Below are positions 12,723 through 26,099 of a stretch of 64,000 nucleotides of DNA, one piece after another. The notes below the pieces were generated by a model that saw only the letters and a program-made list of their open reading frames with translations, did not search any database and had not been told where the DNA came from. Positions within the stretch are counted from its first letter, which is position 1. Each line of letters starts with the position of its first letter. Source of the stretch: Taxillus chinensis (taxonomy: Eukaryota > Streptophyta > Magnoliopsida > Santalales > Loranthaceae); contig CM042085.1 of NCBI GenBank assembly GCA_023512835.1, positions 1,211,989 through 1,275,988 on the forward strand. The letters run 5' to 3'. The translations under genes and the position numbers were made by a program.

Positions 12723-15700
12723 ATGGAGGCCGGAAAGAACTTGCTTTCTTCATCTCCTTCATTTCTCCCAAGAGCCCATCACAGGAACTGTCCTCCTTCA
12801 GGTGCCCACATTAATCACACTACATATGGCCAGTTTTTTCCAATGTAATAAGCGATTGAGTTTACTTGGATGGGTGGGCTCTGGCTAATTATTTATATAA
12901 TCAGAATGGTTGCATGTTCGAATTACTGCTATTGTTTATAAAATTCCCAAGTTAGTTCTTGTGCTGTGATGTTAATCGAGCTGGTCTTTTAAGGGTATAT
13001 TTTCCTGGAACTTAATCTGTATTATATATATATATATCGTCACCACTTTTGTTGCAATAGCCAACCTAAATTATTGGGATCTTAAGGCTTTGTTTGTGTT
13101 TCTATCATATCATCATTGTTATGATTGATTGCTAGTTTTGGTTTGCACAAACATTTAATAGAAGATGTTATTCCAAAAATAGTTGTCTCATATTGTTGAA
13201 TTTGCAGTTCTGATGATTCGTGACCAAGCTGCTCCAACTGTTACCTCTAGGCCAATTGGTATTGCTCAAGATAATTCAACCTCGGTTCTCTTACAAGGGG
13301 AGTGTGATGAGTATCGATCATCCATACACACGACGGAGGAGAAAACATCGCTGGTTAGATTTATGCGACTTAGTTATATAATTTAAAGCTGATCAGATGT
13401 GAGACTGTTTACCCACAATTAAGAAATCATATGTAGGTTGGAAAATTTCAATTACCACATTGTTAAGCACGCATTCATTGTTAGCTAGTCCCTGAACCTG
13501 TCATTTTTGTCCAAACACCCATTTATTTTCTTTTTACTAATTCTTCTAAAAATATTGGTGTCTGGTATTGTGATGCTAAAATTAGTCTCAAAGCCTTCCC
13601 ATGATCCTCTTATCAATTTTCTTCTGTTTACCTTGGCAAATCCTTTTCCCTAAGTAGATTTTCCTCCTTTCTTGACAAAGGCAATACTGGATCAGGAGCT
13701 GATTGAATTGGAGGTTTCCACCTGTGAGGAGGATACTATTAACGTTTCTTATGAGTACATAAAGGAATTAGAACATCAGTTGCTTCACTCGCCCAGTTTA
13801 TGGTATTTGTAAGATGAATTGAACCTTTCTTGCTACATGCATAAATTTTATTTTCTTCCCTAATGGAAAGGAAAGGCTCAAACCTTTTTTCCTAGCCTCA
13901 AAATTTCATCTGTCATAAATGCTTTTTTTTTGTGTCCCTGTTACAGATCACTATCCTTACAGCCCGGGAAGAATACATCCTCATTCTCTTTTTTGCAGTC
14001 CTCAACAACTGACACAAATATTGATGTTGAACTGCAAGATTCGGTTGCCCTTGACAAAAAACCTTCTTATGCCTCCAATAAAGATGCCTTGTTGGCAAAG
14101 GGTGGCAAATTTGTTGGGGCTGGCGTTGATGAATCCTTCCCTCCCAAGTCAGTTTTTGTTAACTGCGGCTTGCGGCATGGCATTATATTCTTGCTTCTGG
14201 GCATCACACTATTTATATTATAACCTCTTCTTTATATTGTTCAGATTTTTGACTACCAGTTTACTTGATGTCCCAATTGAAAAGAAAAAAACAGTAAGGT
14301 CAACACGGCTTCTTGAAAGGAAATCTAAAAAAAGGAGGGTGCCTAATGCAAAGGTTATGGTCCCTGAGATTTCCAGGTCTAGAAAGGCAACTTTGAAAAG
14401 GAAGACTAATGAAGGGCTTGATAAAAATGATCCTTTTCGGAAGTTCTTATTGGGTCCAGAAAAAAAACAACTTTTGTCTTTTAAAGAAGAATCTGAATTG
14501 ATCATTCAAGTGCAGGTATATCTGTTTTCCAGAACAGGTTCACATTTGGTTTTTGATCAGGCTTCATGCTTCCTTGCTGCTATTTTATGTACCAGGATTT
14601 AATGAGACTAGAGGAGGTGAAGGGTAGGCTTCAATCCCAATTGGACCGTGAACCAACTCTAACCGAATGGGCAGATGCTGCTGGGCTTAGTTGTCGAATC
14701 TTGCGGACACAACTTCAATTGGGTAACAAGAGTAGAGAGAAGTTGATTAATTCGAATCTTCGGATGGTGGTTCACATTTCTAAACAGTACCAAGGTCGTG
14801 GTCTCAGCTTTCAGGATTTATTGCAGGTTAACAGCTACAACCTACGTAATTTGGTAAAAGGCTTATGTTTATTCTTAATTTTTTTGTCTAATCCAACGCC
14901 TATATTTTGTAGGAGGGAAGTAGGGGCCTTATTAAGAGTGTTGAAAAGTTCAAGCCTCAACCTGACTGCCGATTTGCTTCTTATGCTTACTGGTGGATAA
15001 GGCAAGCTTTAAGAAGGGCCATAGTACACAATTCCAGGACAGTCCGTTTACCAGTAAAGTCCACTAACAGCTTTTCCGCTATGTTCATTTTTGTAATTGG
15101 GCAGAAGTTTTGTGGTTTTAGCTGCTTTATTATATTCCATTTTTTAGGACTTTACTCTGCTTCGCCATATTTGTTGGGAACATTTTTAGTGTTTGTTTGA
15201 ACATTGAAAAAATTAAGAATATCAAGAATTGAGAAATTTAAAACCAAATTATTAATGATTTTAGTTCCCATTCAAAATGTCTGTGGTGGGTTAGTTCATG
15301 GGATCGTTTAGCAACCATGGACAGACTTTGGCTTTACCTTGTGTTAATTATTGAGACGAATCTCTTGTTTATAAAGGTGGGCAATCTTTGTGTCAAAGAA
15401 TTAATGTATTGTAATAAATTTCAGGAACATGTATATGATCTCTTGAGCAAGGTAAGGGAAGCAAAGAGATTTTACACTAGTAAAGGGCATCACAATCCAA
15501 CTGAGGAGGAAGTTGCAGAACAAGTTGGAATTGCGGTTCAAAAATTGCAACAACTACAAGCTTACGCAAGACCACCTATTTCAATGCAACAGCCAGTATG
15601 GGCAGACCAAAAAACCACTTTTCAGGTAATTCTCTCGTGTCATAATATATTGTCCTAATTTATCAGTAAGCCAGAATGGCCACGGCCCACGGAATAGACA

Positions 15701-16155
15701 GACCGTTTAATTGTCTCGAGTTGTCTTAATTTATCATCATCTTCTCTTCTAATGTATTCCTTTCATTTGAGAAGTAACCTTTTTTTCTTTGAATAAATTA
15801 AATGAACCCAGATGTGATTGAATAAAGTAACCTTTATTCTCTTCTAACAGTTAGTTTTTGTTTGCAGGATATCACGGCAGATACGCATGTTGAGACCCCA
15901 GATGTGATTGTTGCGAAGCAGTTGATGAGGCAGCATGTGCGCAACCTCCTTAGTGTCCTCGACCCCAGAGAGAGGAAAATCATCAGGCACAGGTATGGAA
16001 TTTTGGATGGCAAACAAAAAACACTTTCTGATATTGGGTTGGTGATGGGGTTGTCAATGGAGAGAGTCCGGCAGCTTGAGGGCCGGGCAATACATAAGCT
16101 CAAGCAGTGCTTTGCCAGCCAAGGACTTGGGGCGTACGCTGATTTGCTTATATAG
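12723..16155 (+). CDS. SIG6: Plastid RNA polymerase sigma factor 6
   Basis: SIG6 is a nuclear-encoded sigma factor of the plastid-encoded RNA polymerase, acting in chloroplasts on early photosynthesis gene promoters. Nine exons: 12723-12801, 13208-13353, 13681-13808, 13947-14147, 14245-14515, 14596-14826, 14913-15053, 15425-15625 and 15868-16155, giving 561 codons plus TAG. The start MEAGKNLLSSSPSF and the following VLMIRDQ resemble the SIG6 transit peptide. Residues about 290-420 hold region 2 (NLRMVVHISKQYQGRG, DLLQEGSRGL, FASYAYWWIRQALRR, with NSRTVRLP after it). Region 3 is in exon 8, with MQQPVWADQKTTFQ at its end. Exon 9 holds region 4 with RERKIIRHRYGI and the helix-turn-helix GLSMERVRQLEGRAIHKLK, ending AYADLLI as in SIG6. 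In exon 3 the earlier GT at 13803 would create an in-frame TGA; the donor GTAAGA at 13809 restores the frame. Confidence 0.95.
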
Positions 16156-17200
16156 GTGTACTGTATCTGCTTTGTGTAATTTTGGAAAGATCATAGAGAA
16201 ACACAACTCCTTGATTGAGCTAATGCATTTCAAGTTTTAACATGGTAATGTATATTATTATCGGCTGTGTTTGTATCAAGACAAGTCACATGAAAGGAAC
16301 AACGTTAAAAGCGTTGTCCGTTTTTGTCAAAAGGAACAACAATGACCCCATTTCTCATTCTTCCATATGAGCTGTTCCGGGAAAGTAAATTTAAAAACAA
16401 AGGCATTTGAATAATGCCGCCCAAATCATATGGGGGACCCCTTACTTCCTTCCAGGCAGTCAACAAACCGTAACACTACTCCCGCCTGTTTTCAGAATTT
16501 TATTAATCGCCATCATAGGAATCTAGTAGTCAGAAGTAGGTGGAATCTAAGATTATTGTTATTATGATTCACCTCCATCTAGAGACCAAATTGACCAATT
16601 GCCCACAATGTAAGGTTGAATTATTGTAACTTAAATATGCAACCTACAAATAAAGCCTCTCACCTGCCAGAAGAGCCATTTCACTTTAAAAATGTATTTT
16701 ACTTCAAAGGTGTATATTTTCATACACACACACACACGCACGCACACTTTGATGCAAGTGAATCTGTCCAAAATTCATGCACATTTCCTCAATTTTTGAT
16801 TACCTAAAACTAATGGTGAGACTTGTTTTTAAAATGTAACAGGAAAGTTTTTTTTTTTTTTTTTTACGAAAACTATATATTATTATATTTTAAAACATGA
16901 TGGTGCCACACACAAGTTTAAATAATTATACTTGAAATTCATGGAACTAGCTAGGTTTTAAATATACACGGAAGACGCTGAATCAATTCTAAAACGTACC
17001 GACTTGCTTTGTTAAATGTATATTAAATGTAACTATATTCAATATATATAAACTTTAGAACTTGTTAAGTTCAAATGAGTTTTAGTTACCGTTGAAGGTA
17101 TTTTATTTTATGCTTTCTAATTGTTATTATAATCAAAATACCTGACCACCCCTCTCCCCTATATATGCTGGAACCTTTTATTTCTAGCCGTGAAATGGTC
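16156..17200. other. Intergenic, SIG6 3' flank
   Basis: Downstream of SIG6. It contains a short (CA)n tract at 16722-16746 and a poly-T run near 16850-16865. No coding signal was seen. Confidence 0.5.
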
Positions 17201-17230
17201 ACGAGCAAAATTGGTTTTGATATGCCAGAT

Positions 17231-17437
17231 TTAGATGCGTTGACGATTAAATGGAGGAACAAATCGGATAAGCGTTGTACAGATCCAAGATTCGGAACGA
17301 TCGAATAGCTTCTCCGACGACCAATGGTTGATGCCGACGGCTAGCTTCTGCCTAATTGTGCGAAATTGATGAAGATCGAGCTGCTGGATCGCCGAGTCTT
17401 TCACGGCTTCCATGAAGCACGCATCGTTCATGGCGGC
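17231..17437 (-). other. Orphan ORF with exon-like base composition, function unknown
   Basis: A minus-strand ORF starts with ATG at 17431 and ends at 17231 (66 residues). It begins MNDACFMEAVKDSAIQQLD. Its base composition is balanced and it is preceded (about 17440-17540) by a pyrimidine-rich leader like a plant 5' UTR, in sharp contrast to the AT-rich flanks. I recognise no family. It could be a first exon with no downstream exons left, a retro-inserted fragment, or a small uncharacterised gene. The C-terminal part (after about residue 50) looks less protein-like, so the true exon may end sooner. Confidence 0.3.
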
Positions 17438-17544
17438 GCCTGATCTTCGCGCAGAGGAGATGACGTAGAAGAGGGAGAGAGTTATGACTGATGAAGAATG
17501 GGAAGAGATGGGATAATAGAAAGAGCGGTGACGAGAGGCGAGCG

Positions 17545-20500
17545 AGACAATTTTTTTTAAAAATAATAAAACGAAAAATAAATTAGTAGTTTAAAAAAGT
17601 ATTTAAATGCCTCACATTTATTTAACTAGTTTAAACTTTTATAAACTTAATTATTTTACTGTAAAATTTTAGAGCAGAATTGACCAATATTTTTTTATTT
17701 AAAAGTTTAAAAGATGAATTATATATGTAATAATCAAATTCTACATTCGTCCAAAATTGGCAAAATATAGATTCGAAATTATATACATAATAATGTGGTT
17801 GCGTGGTTACTTAAATATTATAAGAGTGCTCAAATCTGATTTGTTACATGTGTTGGCCGATTAGTATTGGATAATTTGTTCTGAATTTTTTGTTAGTGTT
17901 AAATAATTTTACTTCTGGTCGACAGTCATTCTTGTGTTCAAATAATTTGTATTGAACTCCTGAAAGGATTAACTCTGATTCTCTTACTTAGTTTTTTTCA
18001 ATTCTAGTTATTAATTCTATGTTGTTTTTTATAATTAGTTATTTAATATTATACTATTTAATAATTTTAATTAAAATTTAAATTATTAAGATTTTAAGTT
18101 AGAGAGTTTTAAAATAATATTTAATGTTTGATGTTGATAATATTTAATTTATTTGTTTAATAGATTATTATTATATTTTTACTTATAGGCCCTAGTATAA
18201 TATCATATTTAATCTTTACAGTAAATATTAAATGTCCTAGCAATCTTCTTGGCCGTTTATTTTTTGTATTGAAATAATTATATGAAACCGAAATCATTGA
18301 AAACGATGATGATTGCAAGCAGCAGATTCGGAGGAGGTAATAGAAGGCGGTGATGAGATGACCCATAATTTGATTTCATTAATTGGGTAGGCGCTGGACA
18401 AGGCAGGCCAGCTTCTATATATATATAGTTCTATATATGCATTAAAAATATTATTGAGCTAGACCAAAAACTCAAAAACAAAACAGACAGAATTAAAAAT
18501 TTGAAACTTCAGCTGCATGCACGTGCCATAGGCCCCACTCCCGCTTCAGCACTTAACACACTCAGACAATGTCTACGCTGCTATGTTATAGTAGCATATG
18601 TTTATTTTTATTTTCCTTCTTCCCTATACTTATAACATGCATGTAAAACAAACTTCAAAACAAAATAATGCATTTCTAACCTATTTATGATTAGGCCCGG
18701 CAAACCAACGGGAACCCAGCATCGGGTTAGGTATCTTGTTGAACAAAATAAGGTCAATAATAAAATAAATAAATGAAAATAAAATATCACAATTTAAGCT
18801 AACGTTATAACATAACATATTATTAATGCTTTCTGATAATAATGTTTTATGCAATATATTAGAAAATTTTATGTAATAACTCATTAATTTACTTTATCGA
18901 TCTAAACATAAAATATAATATAATAAGATTAACAAAATATTCTCCTCCCGTCCCGTTATCAACATGTACAGACAGGCACCGCCCTTTATTTCTTCTTCTT
19001 TTTTGTTTTGTTTTTTTGTTTGTTAAGACAAGGCCACTTCAATATATATATATATATATATATATTGAAGTCTAATATATCTGCTCTATTAAATTGGTTC
19101 GAGACGGCTCGAGATTAGCAAATTTCACCTGAAGCGTGGAGCTCGAGGTTCTTGGAGACAAATTCCATTATTTTTCCACAACTGTACGCGGGTTAATAAA
19201 ACACTCAAAACTAGACAAAAAAAAAAAAAAAAAAGGACTGAGAGATCGATCGAGGGTAAAAACTTTAAATTTCTTTTTTCCTTTCTTCCTGCCGGTAGCG
19301 TGTTGAGATATGGTGATCCAACTAAAATCTTCACTCAACACGAGGCCGCATACATCAGCATTTTGGTAGACTATTGTACGTTCGCGTTTGTCACGACTAG
19401 ACATATATTATCAGATCCAATGTGGTTGTTGGGTGTACGAAAATTGTGTGTGATATGACCACTTTTTTTTTTTTTTTGGGGTTGATATTTTGATGTATGA
19501 TCAAACGTAATATTACCTATAATACGAACATATTGATTGGTTGAGACAAACTATTAAGTTTTACTTTTCGCTTTTTCTGTTTCTGTTTGTTTTGACGTTA
19601 AGATGAAGTTACTTTTTCAGCCTAATTTTCAAGAGATACGATAAAAAAAATAAAGGAATAACAAAGGCCAGACTATTTTCTATATATTCTCCAAAGAAGA
19701 TTATTTCAAAGTAACGAAAATAGAAAATAATTAAAAATAATTTTTAAAAATAAATATGAAACCTACCATATTTTAAAATCGTTTACAAAAATATATAGTT
19801 ATTATATTATGATGAGCTCACACCGAACTCAATATTTTTAAAACGGATACAAATAGATCACTAGTTTCACTTTTTAGAAAATTTACAATTTGAGTAACGG
19901 AGGAATTGAATTAGTTAAATTTTTTTATTTTGTACATTACATATTTATTATGAATATATTGTATTTTAACTTGATTTTGAGTTGAAAATGTAAAATTAGA
20001 CTTTGACTTGTGCTATTAGGTTTTATTTTGTATTTAAATAACTTCTTAAAAATTAAAAATATTTAGTTCATAAAATATTATAATTATAATTTGGTTCCCT
20101 AGTTGAATTGAACCAAAATATTTTGATTTTTTGGTTCCAGTTCTTAACTGATTTGATTTGGTTTTCATTTTTAATTTGTGCTAATTCAAATCTAGTTTAC
20201 CGAATAAACAACTCTACTTTGGATAGTAAATAGGGTGTTTTAAAGAATTTAAATAAAACAAACCTATAACTCAGTGTTTAATGTATATAAACTATATAAA
20301 TATAAAAAAAAAAAAACAAACACCAACTTTATAGTGGTTGGCCAACTAATGTAAACATCTTGGATGAGTCCCTATTATCTATGTCACAATACACAAAAGA
20401 GCTTACAAAACCTTAATTTACACCAGGAGAGTACCTTTATTTAGAAGGAATCTTAATTAATAATTTTATGGAATTTTGATTGTCTTCTTAAAAGAAACTA

Positions 20501-21640
20501 TTTTAGAAAAGACAATAAAGAAGTATCATCTTCAACAGCTACCAATAAATCTTTCTTTCTACCTATGTCAGTGATCTTCTTTCAAAAATAATTCTTCCCT
20601 TTATAATATTTAATGTATTGAATAAATGGATCCTATTTCCTATTCAGTAGGCGTCTGTTCACGTAAAATAAACACAATATGTATTTTTTTGCAACATCAA
20701 AATGTCAACAACAGCCATCTATTCCAATGCATGTTATCAGTAGCCTAGAATTCGATGTTCCCATAAAGAGTAGCTAAAGAGATCATGACAAGACTAACAA
20801 CAAGGCTACCACGCATTACTTCTAGATGATTTCTAGTTTACTTTAAAATTTTGAACAGTCAAGCAGGGAAGGATCCCATGCATGTATGGCCAGCATATGG
20901 TTGGATTAAGGAAATAAAAAGGAAAATATTATTTATATGTAAAAGGAATTTTTTTTAAAAATAAATTAAGAAAATAAGTGTCATTAGTTTTTTAAATATA
21001 AAAAAATAAATACAATTTTCGAAATAGAGTGCATTAGAAGTTTTTTATATTTTCATCAAAATAATATTATTTTAATTATAATATAATTAATCAAAATAAT
21101 ATTAATTTAATGAAAATATAATAACTTTTTATTGTCGTATCCATTTAAGGACTACAAGTGGCATTGTCCTTTTAATGTTTATAAAAAAAGTCAAACAAAT
21201 GTATTCGATAATTTATTTTTCTTATTAAATTAAATACTCTGAGAAAAAAAGAAAAGATATAATAGAAATTAGAATTATTAAATAAACCTTAATTTAATTC
21301 ATCTTTTTATGATCAAACCAAAACACCAAAAAAAAACCCTCTTTGGCAACACATTTGGAAATAATTGTGACACTTCCTCCATTTAGCAACAAAAATTAAA
21401 TAATAAGTTTTTTTCCCTTTAAGGATTCATACAATCATTGCAAATTAATTGATTAGATATTTATATTATATTTTAAAAATATTATTAGTTTAAATTTTAG
21501 GATTGGAGATGCTTTTTTTTTTTTATATCGCCATTAGTTTTGCCTAATTTGTCTTTTCATATTAATATATAAAAAATGTCTAGATATATTTGTTTATATA
21601 TATACACACACACAAAGACATTGTTAATGCATTTCTCTTC
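17545..21640. other. Intergenic, AT-rich, no gene
   Basis: About 4 kb with no supported coding region. It contains an AT hairpin at 19036-19071, poly-A/T runs near 19216 and 19462, and long AT-rich stretches from 19700 to 21560. A phrase at 18700-18740 (GGCAAACCAACGGGAACCCAGC) resembles the low-complexity Gly/Pro-type relics common in plant repeats, but I cannot assign it. Confidence 0.5.
19036..19071. repeat. Perfect AT-rich palindrome (hairpin)
   Basis: ACTTCAA at 19036-19042 and its inverse TTGAAGT at 19065-19071 flank an uninterrupted alternating AT core. The whole 36 bases can fold into one perfect hairpin or cruciform. It is probably an expanded microsatellite. Confidence 0.75.
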
Positions 21641-21649
21641 AAAACGATG

Positions 21650-22012
21650 CACTGTAAACTCGCGAATGTGTCGGGAATAAGGGTTGGTTGGCACGAACCC
21701 CGCATGCCCCGGCCGCCAGCTTCTTCTCCGCCTCCGACCAAACACCGCCGCTGCCGGGGCTCGATTTCAGGTACGTACCGATGCACGGAGCAGGCAGAAA
21801 CTCAGATGGCTTTGGCCGGGTTGGAAGGAGCGGCGGCTGGCTGTGACTGTGAGAGACGGGTCGGGTACGTAGAAGGAGACTTCGAATCAGAGAAAGAACT
21901 ACGGATCGGGCGAGGGTACTTCGGATTGGAGGTTTGCGTGCGCGCGCGGAGCTTCGGTGGCATGAGGATTTGGCGTCGGCCGGACGCCGGAGAAAGTTCT
22001 GGTTTTTTTGGG
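21650..22012. other. GC-rich island with exon-like short ORFs, unassigned
   Basis: This roughly 360-base patch is much richer in G+C and CpG than the kilobases around it. On the plus strand, ATG at about 21704 opens a short Pro/Ser-rich frame running to a consensus donor TTTCAG/GTACGT near 21770. On the minus strand, ATG at about 21965 opens a 54-codon Ser/Pro-rich frame. Neither resembles a family I know. It may be the promoter and first exon of a lost or non-coding gene. Confidence 0.3.
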
Positions 22013-22761
22013 CCGTATATACGTCTTGTGTTGGTGATGAATAGAATGTGTCATCAAATGTATGGCCAGCAAGTCTTTAAATTTATAGAAAAGTTTTTAC
22101 TTTTCGTCAAATTTTGGCTTCATTAATTTTAATTATTAGGTTAAGAATTAAATATTTTAATAAATTTATTTATATAAAATAATATTAGTTAGAAATTTAA
22201 TTACTTCCAAATATATGATTTGACTCAAATTTTTATTAAAAGACATATCATAAATATAATTAAATTTTATTATGTCATATGAACGAAAATGCATGGTAGG
22301 ACACATGTTTACAAATAAAAAATGAAATAAGCCGACAATTTTTTTTTAAATGGTAATTTTTCTAAAAATAAAAATAAAATCGCATTAAATTAATTTTATT
22401 AAAGGCCCCTATTTTTTTAAAATCATCTATAAAAAGGTAGATAATCATTACTTGAGCAGGCATAATAGCAAAGTATGACCGGAATAGTCGATTAGTGAGA
22501 GTTGGTCTCGGCTCAAATGATGGTGAACCAATTGTAAACGATTTTTTAAAAAACAAAAAATGGAAAAATTAACGCTACTCCATGGGGGAGGTCAGCTCCG
22601 TGCCACCCACTCCAATTACTACGTACTAAAATAAGAGAAATGGGTAAACAGAAAATTGATAGGCAGAATCTGATATGCTTTTGGCAGATAGCCCTGCACT
22701 CTTTGTATCTACAAGTAAAGCAACCGATTCATCTCATTCCCTTCAAACAATTCTTAGAAAT

Positions 22762-22784
22762 AACACACACACACACACACACAC
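22762..22784. repeat. (CA)n microsatellite
   Basis: About 11 CA units in AT-rich intergenic DNA upstream of the DVL gene. Confidence 0.9.
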
Positions 22785-22972
22785 TCCCTAGACAAATTTA
22801 ACCCCATAGATATAAAATTCAAACTAGTATTTACTCGAGGTTTGTTTTTCTTAGAGAGAAGATACATGTACAAGGACCTGATGCTGTCATTCCATTTCCT
22901 TGACATTTAAGCACATATTTTTGGGTATTCAAACAATTTACTTTCTTATGTACACTATAGACAGTAGGTATT

Positions 22973-22997
22973 TATATATATATATATATATATATAT
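22973..22997. repeat. (TA)n microsatellite
   Basis: About 12 TA units, roughly 700 bases upstream of the DVL start codon. Confidence 0.9.
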
Positions 22998-23671
22998 GGG
23001 TAAATAATTATAAATAGGATACAATTAAGTGCGAAATACAGGACTCAAACATAGGACACATACGAAAACTGCATATTCTCATAGCCATTAGGTTAGCAGG
23101 TATCTTTTCACTAAGTATTTAGGGTTTTACTTGTCATGAGCTCAGAAAACATGTGAAAGGGCCAAAACAGGGAAGCAGTGGCCTGTCATTTTTAACCGAG
23201 GAAAAAGGTGTTTCATTTTTTATGGGTTTTGGGTAAGGGGGGGGAGGGGGAATACAATACAAAATCCAGGTGAAATGGAAGGAGCAGCAGTACGTAGTAC
23301 TACCAGTACAGTCTAGGCTCTGTTATTTATTCTGCTTTTTCTCACTTTGACAGCTGGCCTCTGAGTAAGTAATATATATGCATAATATATAGTTGGTTCT
23401 TCTAGTGGTAAGGTGCAATCATATAATATACAGACGCACTCACTCACTCACCTCCGCACACACGCTCACACAACAACCAGCCAAACTCATGAGACCAAGA
23501 GCTGGAACAAAAGCTCCCCTCGTAAGAAAGCCCTAAGTTTTTGCAGGCTTCGCTCCAACAATTCCTGCACTATCTTAATTAGTACTACTCTACAGGTAAG
23601 ATTGGGGATTTTCAGAGTCTCTGCTATATATATATATAATATCATATACACTTGCATACGCTTTTTGGGCA

Positions 23672-23887
23672 ATGAGGGAAACAGGCATCAGTGGGGGAGG
23701 CGACTCCAGCTCCGGCAGTAGCCACCCCCAGCAGGCGGCCGTGGGCCACGAGGCGTGCAGATCCTGCAGATCGTTATCGTTCGGGCGGAAGTGCAGCCAC
23801 GTTGTGAAGAAGCAGCGGGCCAAGTTCTACATAGTCCGCCGCTGCATTGCCATGCTCGTGTGTTGGCGAGACCGTGGCGATTCGTGA
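23672..23887 (+). CDS. RTFL/DVL: DVL / ROTUNDIFOLIA-like small peptide
   Basis: An intronless 71-codon gene (MRETGISGGG ... CWRDRGDS, TGA). DVL/RTFL peptides are plant-only, act at the plasma membrane and limit polar cell proliferation, changing leaf and fruit shape when overproduced. The C-terminal RTF domain (about residues 28-71) is typical: CRSCRSLSFGRKCSHVV, then KKQRAKFYIVRRCIAMLVCW and the conserved RDxGDS end. The N-terminal part is a Gly/Ser-rich variable region. ATG at 23672 is the first ATG giving a normal family length. ROT4/DVL16 is the next gene to SIG6 in Arabidopsis as I remember it, so the position supports a ROT4 orthologue. An AG/GTAAG donor-like site at 23596 could mark a 5' leader intron. 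Confidence 0.93.
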   Translation: MRETGISGGGDSSSGSSHPQQAAVGHEACRSCRSLSFGRKCSHVVKKQRAKFYIVRRCIAMLVCWRDRGDS

Positions 23888-25723
23888 CCATGATTCACGG
23901 TCCACATATCATGATCACCTGCTGCAGAGTTGCTTCGAATGGGACATGGAGCTATATATATATATCAGTATATATATATATAGAATTGTGACTAGAATGG
24001 AGTGCCTTCATGCTTATTCTATGAATCCATGGCGGTACATAGATTTAGTTTCCGGTTCTACACATCACCTATGGTAACCAAATGAGAACCCACCATTTCT
24101 ATAGTTTCAATTTCGATCAATATTGTCGGTATGGATGGAGGCAGTTGGATCCTCGGTATCTCCACATCCTTGATATTTAGACAGCCACAGCTGGAATTCA
24201 AACTTCAAGTTAATGTTTTCTTCCTTCTTCTTTGTTTTGTTTTTCCCAAAATATCCGTACTTTCCCATCTCATTATTATTTTCTTCCGGGCTTGTTTATT
24301 AGAGCTAATCCCATGGTGTAAAGAGAATCAAAGATCAAGTCCATGTGTCAAAGGATCTAATTATTAATTTTATAATTTTTTTACTTAAAAAAAAGATTCA
24401 ATATGCTAATGGTACATTTTATTTTAGTTTTGAAGTTAAAATTATGGTACATAGGTAGTAGGTCACCACCCCTATTGCATTTACATTGTTCTTGTTCAAA
24501 TAACCAATTTAACTAGCCTATAGGCTATAACTAGCATCAACCACCCACATTAATATTTGAATTATTAAATTTGGATGAAGAGAGGAAACAAAAACCACCA
24601 TAGATCTAGAAAATTCAAAGGAGATTTTTTCCCCCCTGCTATACCTTTTTTACGGGTCAAAAGTGAAAGCATATACCGTTTCATATGAGGCTGCAACAGG
24701 TTATTTAATTTCCATCAAAAGCAGCAAGACCAAATCAAGGAACCATCAATCGATCAGGGTCCCAATAACTCCTCATCAATTGTACATACATGGCTTGTCA
24801 AATCGCCAGTAGGCAATGCCCCCAAAACATCGGACATATTGTCAGGATTGAGCAATGTTTATCGCATAATGCTTATTTTTTTTACGTAATTTTCTGCAAA
24901 TGGACCCTAAACGTGTGTGAGAGAGACATCCCTCCAGTTTTTTGTTCCTGGTATATCTCTCCAATTTGTATACTCCTGATGTCCATTTACTTTTATTTTA
25001 TATCCACACAGATTTCTCCTCCGGCCGGCTTAAAACAAATTACCATATCTATTTCAATACGAAATTAATGTGACATATCATTAAAATTACTTAATGGTTA
25101 CGATAATTTCAGTAATAATATTATTCTCGTGTTTTATTGAGCACAACCAAACTTAAAATAATATGTGGCCGTATATTTTCTTGGCTGCAAATTATAAATG
25201 AAAGTGTAGAAAAATGCAAATAAGAATTTATAGTGGTTTGGCTAGTGTTTATTTTATTTTTTCAATGCTTACATGCATATTGCTTTCGAGAGTTCTTCGG
25301 TAATGCGGTCCGTTTAATGTGTGACGATACTGTCTAACTCGTCATATTAGATTTTTAAAAAATATTATAACATTTAAGAATTTCTTATGCTTGACTTTTC
25401 TTTTCTTATATCTCTACTTGTAAATTTCAATGTGAGAGTTTGAGAGTTATGACCAAACAATCACGACCTGCGCTTTTTAACTAGTGGCATTAGATCCCTA
25501 AAATAGATAATTTTTAACTTTTAGGAATCCAACTTTATTAAATATTAGAATATGTACCCACGCTTATTATTCGCCCTATAATTTCAAACTTATTAATTTC
25601 ACGGTATGTCACTCATAAACACGTTTAATTGTAGAATTTTTGCTAGATTTGACACTCTTAAGACTTTGACTGTGTTATTAAACACATGAAAATATTAATA
25701 CTTAAACTTTATTATGACGCACA

Positions 25724-25767
25724 CCTATATATATATGTATATATATATATACACACACACACACACA
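25724..25767. repeat. Compound (TA)n(CA)n microsatellite
   Basis: A TATA-rich run passes directly into about eight CA units. Similar compound tracts occur at 38129-38176 and 54583-54604. Confidence 0.85.
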
Positions 25768-26099
25768 ACTTTAATCAATAACTTTTAAAAATTGGACTCT
25801 TCTCTTAAAAGTCGGTTTTTGTTTAAAATATATGTTTGGTTTTCACAATCAAAATTATATTTTTTTTATATAAAATTAAATTTGAAAATACGATTTAAGT
25901 TCTAATTTTTTTTAAATATAATTATTAGAAAAAAATAAAAAATAATTATTCAAATCTAATTTGAAATTAAAATTTAAAATTACCTTCACCTGACGGGAAA
26001 TTAAATATCTGATTTTATATTTTATGTTATTTTCAGTGGGAATAATATATATTTTTATATGTTATTTTTTTAAAATATTTTTTAATAAATCTATGTTTT

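Noticed and set aside
13797..13808. Donor GTATTT at 13803 for SIG6 exon 3
   Set aside because: It would create an in-frame TGA at the junction with exon 4; the donor at 13809 keeps the frame and fits the consensus better.
13919..14602. A 227-residue plus-strand frame across SIG6 introns
   Set aside because: It reads through an intron and is partly out of frame with SIG6. The spliced model gives the conserved protein.
23394..23425. tRNA-like phrase TTCTTCTAGTGGTAAGGTGC
   Set aside because: Recalls a tRNA D-arm, but there is no anticodon stem, no TpsiC box at the right distance and no acceptor pairing.
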